Shown one piece after another: positions 60,008 through 64,000 of a stretch of 64,000 nucleotides of DNA. The position numbers and the translations under genes are program-made. The first letter of the stretch is position 1. Each line of letters opens with the position of its first letter. The DNA is taken from NCBI RefSeq assembly GCF_900109355.1, contig NZ_FOBF01000004.1, positions 248,001 through 312,000 on the forward strand, given 5' to 3'. The notes under the pieces were generated by a model that had not been told where the DNA came from, did no database searches, and saw only the letters and a list, made by a program, of their open reading frames with translations. Source of the DNA: Nonomuraea pusilla. GTDB taxonomy: Bacteria; Actinomycetota; Actinomycetes; Streptosporangiales; Streptosporangiaceae.

Positions 60008-61233
60008 ACGGCACCTCGGACAGGCCCGTGTTCGACCCGGTGGAGCGGGCGATCGACGACATCCGCAACGGCCGCCCGGTCGTGGTCGTCGACGACGAGA
60101 ACAGGGAGAACGAAGGCGACCTTATCTTCGCGGCCGCCAAGGCCACGCCCGACCTGTGCGGCTTCACCATCAGGCACACCAGCGGCGTGATCTGCGTGGC
60201 GATGGAGGGCGAGGAGCTCGACCGGCTGGGCCTGCCGCTCATGGTGGCGCAGAACAGGGAGGCCATGCGGACGGCGTACACGGTCACCGTGGACGCGCGC
60301 GACGGCGTCACCACCGGCATCTCCGCCGCCGACCGCGCGAGGACGATCCGCGCGCTCGCCGACTCGGCGACCGAGCCCGAGGAACTGGTGCGGCCCGGTC
60401 ACATCTTCCCCCTCCGCTACCGCGCGGGCGGAGTGCTGGCCAGGCGCGGCCACACCGAGGCCGCCGTCGACCTCGCCAGGCTCGCCGGGCTGTCGCCCGC
60501 CGGGGCGCTGGCCGAGGTGGTCAACGACGACGGCACCATGGCGAGGCTGCCGCGGCTGCGGGAGTTCGCCGACGAGCACGGCCTCGCGCTGATCTCGATC
60601 GAGCAGCTCGTCGACCACCGCCGCCGCGCCGAGAGCATGGTCACCAGGGTGGCCGAGACCCGGCTGCCCAACGCGTACGGCATGTGGCGCGCCTACGGCT
60701 ACGCCAGCGACCTCGACGGCGGCGAGCACGTCGCGCTCGTGCTCGGCGACCTCGGCGACGGCGAGGGCGTCCTCGTCAGGGCCCACTCCGAGTGCCTGAC
60801 CGGCGACGTGTTCGGCTCGCTGCGCTGCGACTGCGGCGTGCAGCTCGACCACGCGATGGCGGCCATCGCCAAGGAGGGCCGCGGCGTCGTCGTCTACCTG
60901 CGCGGCCACGAGGGCAGGGGCATCGGCCTGCTGGCCAAGCTCAAGGCGTACGGGCTGCAGGACAACGGCAGCGACACCGTCGACGCGAACCTCGAGCTGG
61001 GCCTGCCCGTGGACGCGCGGGAGTTCTCCAACGCGGGGCAGATCCTCGCCGACCTCGGCGTGAAGTCGGTGCGGCTGCTCACCAACAACCCGGCCAAGCT
61101 CAGGGGCATGGACGGCTACGGCATCAAGGTCCTCGGGCGCGAGCCCATGCCGGTCGCCATGAACCCGTACAACGAGCGCTATCTCACGGCCAAGCGGGAG
61201 CGGCTCGGCCACGACATCTCGGAGGCTTCATGA
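60004..61233 (+). CDS. ribBA: Bifunctional DHBP synthase / GTP cyclohydrolase II
   Basis: 409 aa. RibB half: [46 protein letters not shown] and GHIFPLRYR. RibA half from about residue 210: zinc-binding [36 protein letters not shown] and [12 protein letters not shown]. Makes both precursors of the lumazine ring. GTG start overlaps ribM by 4 bp. Confidence 0.97.
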   Translation: MNGTSDRPVFDPVERAIDDIRNGRPVVVVDDENRENEGDLIFAAAKATPDLCGFTIRHTSGVICVAMEGEELDRLGLPLMVAQNREAMRTAYTVTVDARDGVTTGISAADRARTIRALADSATEPEELVRPGHIFPLRYRAGGVLARRGHTEAAVDLARLAGLSPAGALAEVVNDDGTMARLPRLREFADEHGLALISIEQLVDHRRRAESMVTRVAETRLPNAYGMWRAYGYASDLDGGEHVALVLGDLGDGEGVLVRAHSECLTGDVFGSLRCDCGVQLDHAMAAIAKEGRGVVVYLRGHEGRGIGLLAKLKAYGLQDNGSDTVDANLELGLPVDAREFSNAGQILADLGVKSVRLLTNNPAKLRGMDGYGIKVLGREPMPVAMNPYNERYLTAKRERLGHDISEAS

Positions 61234-61697
61234 GCGGGGAAGGACGGCCGGGGGCGGCGGCGCCCGACGCGGCGGGCCTGACCGTCGGCGTGGTCGCGGC
61301 GAGCTGGCACGCGCGCATCACCGACCAGCTCGTCGCGCGCGCCCTGCAGGCGTGCGACGACAGCGGCGCGAGCGCCACGGTGGTGCGGGTGCCGGGCTCG
61401 CTGGAGATCCCGGTGGTCGCGCAGGCGCTGGCCCGCCGCTGCGACGCGGTGGTGGCGCTGGGCGCGGTCATCAGGGGCGAGACGGCCCACTTCGACTACG
61501 TCTGCGACTCGGTGACGTCGGGGCTGACCCGCGTCTCGCTGGACGAGGGCACGCCCGTCGGCAACGGCGTGCTGACCTGCGAGACGCTGGACCAGGCGAT
61601 CGACCGCTCCGGCCTGCCGGGCAGCAAGGAGGACAAGGGGTACGAGTCGGCGGTGGCGGCGCTGGAGACCGCCCTCCTGATCAGGAAGCTCGGCTGA
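61230..61697 (+). CDS. ribH: 6,7-Dimethyl-8-ribityllumazine synthase
   Basis: 155 aa. [55 protein letters not shown] and [14 protein letters not shown] are the family motifs; the catalytic His is in [11 protein letters not shown] overlaps ribBA (ATGA) and GGAGG lies 5 bp upstream. Last gene of the rib operon. Confidence 0.97.
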   Translation: MSGEGRPGAAAPDAAGLTVGVVAASWHARITDQLVARALQACDDSGASATVVRVPGSLEIPVVAQALARRCDAVVALGAVIRGETAHFDYVCDSVTSGLTRVSLDEGTPVGNGVLTCETLDQAIDRSGLPGSKEDKGYESAVAALETALLIRKLG

Positions 61698-61704
61698 CCT
61701 GCGA

Positions 61705-61710
61705 TAGGTT
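61705..61710 (+). promoter_or_regulatory. -10 element of the PH-domain gene
   Basis: TAGGTT, 6 bp before GTG 61717; no ribosome site (leaderless pattern). Confidence 0.45.
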
Positions 61711-61716
61711 TCGACC

Positions 61717-62187
61717 GTGTCCGACGCAGCACCCGCCCGCGAGCCCGTGCCCGCCCCGTCCCTGCCCGTCACCTGGCGTCCCAGCCGTGGCCGCCTCGTC
61801 GCGTACGTCTCGGCCGCGGTGGTCGTGGCGGGGGCGGTCGCCATGGCGATCTTCATCGCCGAGCCGTTCAAGCTGCCCGACCGCCTGGCGATCGTGGCGT
61901 TCGCCTGCGCCGTGGCGTTCGTCCTCCACCTGCTCGGGCGGGTGCGGGTGGAGGCCGACGAGGAGGGCCTGACGATCGTCAACGCGGTGCGCACCCACCA
62001 CTACACCTGGCCGGAGGTCATCGAGGTGACGCTGCTCGTCGGCGACCCGTGGCCGAAGATCGACTTCTCCGACGGCAGGACGATCGGCGCGATGGGCATC
62101 CAGGGCTCGGAGAAGCCCCGTGCCCGTCGCGCCACCGCCGAGCTGGCGGCGCTCATCAAGGAGCGCGGCGAGGCCGACGAGGGCTGA
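61717..62187 (+). CDS. PH domain-containing membrane protein
   Basis: 156 aa. Pro-rich N-terminus, two membrane spans (LVAYVSAAVVVAGAVAMAIF and LAIVAFACAVAFVLHLLG), then a beta-rich bPH domain (VRVEADEEGLTIVNAVRTHH, VTLLVGDPWPKIDFSDGRTI). This small protein commonly follows ribH in actinobacteria; its function is not known. Confidence 0.85.
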   Translation: MSDAAPAREPVPAPSLPVTWRPSRGRLVAYVSAAVVVAGAVAMAIFIAEPFKLPDRLAIVAFACAVAFVLHLLGRVRVEADEEGLTIVNAVRTHHYTWPEVIEVTLLVGDPWPKIDFSDGRTIGAMGIQGSEKPRARRATAELAALIKERGEADEG

Positions 62188-62250
62188 CCCGCGCCGCGTC
62201 CGCCTGACTCGCGTCGCCCCGCCTGACCCGCGTCGCTCCCTGACCCGCTT
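62188..62250. repeat. Degenerate 15-17-bp repeat after the PH-domain gene
   Basis: Four diverged copies of CCTGACCCGCGTCGC starting immediately at the stop codon of the upstream gene, whose TGACCC it includes. Confidence 0.65.
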
Positions 62251-62284
62251 CGTGTCCCTTATGTCGCGGCGGGCGCGCGGAGCG

Positions 62285-62290
62285 TAGCCT
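62285..62290 (+). promoter_or_regulatory. -10 element of the MoxR gene
   Basis: TAGCCT, 6 bp before GTG 62297; no ribosome site (leaderless pattern). Confidence 0.45.
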
Positions 62291-62296
62291 GAAGGC

Positions 62297-63187
62297 GTGC
62301 TGCCGCCTACCGTCAGGGCCACGGACGTCGACTCGCCCGAGCAGCTCGCCGAGCTGCTCGACCGGCACGCCTACCTGGCCGACGAGGGGCTGGCCACCGC
62401 CGTGTTCCTCGCGCTGAGGATGGGCCGCCCGCTGTTCCTGGAGGGCGAGGCGGGCGTCGGCAAGACCGAGCTGGCCAAGACCCTGGCAGAGCTCCTCGGC
62501 GCGCCGCTCATCCGGCTGCAGTGCTACGAGGGTCTCGACGCCGCCCAAGCGCTGTACGACTGGGACTTCGCCCGCCAGCTCCTCCACCTCAAGGCGGCCG
62601 AGGCGGCCGGCGTCACGGACGTGGGCCGTCTGGAGGGCGAGATCTACGACCGGCGCTTCCTCATCGCCAGGCCTCTGCTGAAGGCCGTCGAGACGCAGCC
62701 GAGCGTGCTGCTGGTCGACGAGATCGACCGGGCCGACGACGAGTTCGAGGCGTTCCTGCTGGAGGTGCTCTCCGACTTCACGATCTCCATCCCCGAGCTG
62801 GGGACGATCAGGGCGCGCACGCCGCCGGTGGTCGTGGTGACGTCCAACCGCACCCGCGAGGTGCACGACGCGCTCAAGCGCCGCTGCCTGTACCACTGGC
62901 TGGAGCACCCGACCTTCGAGCGGGAGGTCGCCATCCTGCTGCGCCGCCTGCCCGGCTGCGGCCGGACGCTGGCCGAGCAGGTGGCGCGGGCGGCGGAGCG
63001 GCTGCGCGGCGCCGGCCTGGTCAAACCGCCTGGCGTGGCCGAGACGCTCGACTGGGCCGAGGCGCTGCTGACGCTCGGCGCGAAGGAGCTCGACCCCGAC
63101 AGGGCGGCCGCCACGCTGGGGGCGGCGCTGAAGTACCGCGAGGACGTCGCCGCCGTCCTGAGCGACGGCCTGCTCGCCAGGGAGTGA
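62297..63187 (+). CDS. MoxR/CoxD-type AAA+ ATPase
   Basis: 296 aa. Walker A GEAGVGKT (residues 50-57), Walker B LLVDEIDRADDEFE, sensor 1 VVVVTSNRTREVHDALKRRC and an HPTFEREVAILLRR helix typical of the CoxD-like MoxR branch. MoxR ATPases act as chaperones that assemble or activate metal enzymes together with a VWA partner; such a partner follows 5 bp downstream. Confidence 0.92.
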   Translation: MLPPTVRATDVDSPEQLAELLDRHAYLADEGLATAVFLALRMGRPLFLEGEAGVGKTELAKTLAELLGAPLIRLQCYEGLDAAQALYDWDFARQLLHLKAAEAAGVTDVGRLEGEIYDRRFLIARPLLKAVETQPSVLLVDEIDRADDEFEAFLLEVLSDFTISIPELGTIRARTPPVVVVTSNRTREVHDALKRRCLYHWLEHPTFEREVAILLRRLPGCGRTLAEQVARAAERLRGAGLVKPPGVAETLDWAEALLTLGAKELDPDRAAATLGAALKYREDVAAVLSDGLLARE

Positions 63188-63192
63188 CCGCG

Positions 63193-64000
63193 ATGACCGC
63201 GCCGGGGCCGCCGAGGGGAGCACGAGGGGTTCCGGCGTGGACGGGCGCCGCCGGCGAGCTCGCGGCCACCATGACCGGGTTCGCGAGGACGCTGCGGGCC
63301 GCGGGGGTGGCCGCCGACCACGAGCGCACCCAGAACCTGCTGCGCGCCCTGCGCCACCTCGACGTCGCCGAGCCGCGCCAGGTCTACTGGGCGGGACGGC
63401 TCACGCTCTGCTCGGGCCCCGACGACCTGCCGCGCTACGACCGCTGCTTCGCCGCGTACTTCGGCGGGCTGAGGGCGCGGGCGGAGCGGCCCGCCGTCGC
63501 CACGGTGACCAGGCGCCTCGCCGCCGACGGCGCGGGCGTGGACGACGGCGCGCGGGGCGAGGGCGAGGCGGTGCCGGGCGCCGCGAGCCGGGCCGAGGTC
63601 CTGCGCCACCGCGACGTGGCCAGGCTCACCGACGCGGAGCGGGCCGAGGTGCACGCGATGCTGTCCATGCTGCGCGCCGGGCGGGCCAGGCGCCGCTCGC
63701 GCCGCTTCGAGGGCTCCCACCGCGGCGTCCTCGACCGGCGCAGGACGATCCGCGACGCGCTCAGGAAGGGCGAGATCGCCCGGCTGCGCCACCGCAGGCA
63801 CACCACCAGGCCGCGTCCCGTCGTGCTGTTCGTGGACGTGAGCGGCTCGATGGCGCCGTACGCGGAGACGCTGCTGCGGTTCGCGCACGCGCTGGTCAGG
63901 AGCGAGCCGAGGGCCACCGAGGTGTACTCCGTCGGCACCAGGCTCACGCCGATCACCGCCGAGCTGCGCCACCGCGACCCGGGCACGGCGCTGGCCGAGG
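63193..64000 (+). CDS. CoxE-like VWA-domain protein, 3'-partial
   Basis: At least 269 codons from ATG 63193, open to the window end. An N-terminal CoxE-type region (FARTLRAAGVAADHERTQNL, VYWAGRLTLCSG) is followed by an Arg-rich stretch and a VWA domain whose MIDAS motif is DVSGS (D215, S217, S219 in VLFVDVSGSMAPYAE). It pairs with the MoxR ATPase; the C-terminus and any further operon partners lie beyond the window. Substrate enzyme unknown. Confidence 0.9.
   Translation, partial: MTAPGPPRGARGVPAWTGAAGELAATMTGFARTLRAAGVAADHERTQNLLRALRHLDVAEPRQVYWAGRLTLCSGPDDLPRYDRCFAAYFGGLRARAERPAVATVTRRLAADGAGVDDGARGEGEAVPGAASRAEVLRHRDVARLTDAERAEVHAMLSMLRAGRARRRSRRFEGSHRGVLDRRRTIRDALRKGEIARLRHRRHTTRPRPVVLFVDVSGSMAPYAETLLRFAHALVRSEPRATEVYSVGTRLTPITAELRHRDPGTALAE

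Overview
The window is about 64 kb of very GC-rich DNA with high third-position GC, many GTG/TTG starts and tight ATGA/GTGA gene overlaps. BldD, an actinobacterial-type integration host factor (mihF), a PyrR-led pyrimidine operon, motor-degenerate PriA and the priA-def-fmt-rsmB-rpe-rib order all indicate a filamentous actinomycete. A Streptosporangiales member (Nonomuraea/Streptosporangium-like) is my best guess, but the genus is inference.

Layout. 1-4.3 kb: a 5'-truncated L,D-transpeptidase, a divergent HxlR/oxidoreductase pair, and a TetR regulator divergent from a P450-[3Fe-4S] ferredoxin operon. 4.3-13.0 kb: a catabolic locus for an amino sugar (probably ManNAc-like), made of a lipoprotein binding protein, two sugar permeases, NanE, a ROK kinase, a secreted TIM-barrel protein, a GntR/UTRA regulator and a DUF4127 protein. 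13.0-15.7 kb: two long degenerate repeat regions flanking a LexA (SOS) promoter and a HEPN-domain gene. 15.7-16.2 kb: bldD. 16.4-23.8 kb: an arginine-deiminase operon without arcB (permease, arcA, arcC, permease, universal stress protein), a DUF3040 protein and an orphan F1 ATP-synthase gamma subunit. 23.9-33.7 kb: the UMP operon pyrR-pyrB-pyrC-carA-carB-pyrK-pyrD-pyrF with a PyrR-binding leader. 33.7-35.2 kb: non-coding DNA with repeats. 35.2-49.7 kb: housekeeping block mihF, gmk, rpoZ, coaBC, a small unknown gene, metK, priA, two tandem paralogous unknown genes, def, fmt, rsmB, rpe. 50.1-57.1 kb: an oligopeptide ABC transporter and a divergent MpaB-family gene. 57.3-61.7 kb: an FMN riboswitch and ribD-ribE-ribM-ribBA-ribH, then a PH-domain membrane protein. 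62.3-64.0 kb: a MoxR-type AAA+ ATPase and a VWA protein cut by the window end.

How the parts work together. The pyr genes make UMP from bicarbonate, glutamine and aspartate. gmk, rpoZ, coaBC, metK, def, fmt and rsmB are growth-related functions for nucleotides, cofactors, translation initiation and ribosome modification. The rib operon makes riboflavin and carries a PnuC-type transporter under FMN control. The ADI operon would yield ATP and ammonia from arginine. The amino-sugar locus imports a sugar, phosphorylates it (ROK) and epimerises it (NanE) toward GlcNAc-6-P.

Most worth a second look: the DUF4127/NanE/ROK/secreted TIM-barrel locus with twin GntR operators; the LexA-controlled promoter before a HEPN gene; the orphan ATP-synthase gamma gene beside the ADI operon; the tandem unknown paralogs between priA and def; and minisatellite-like repeats that fill intergenic regions and also enlarge linkers in PriA and RibD.
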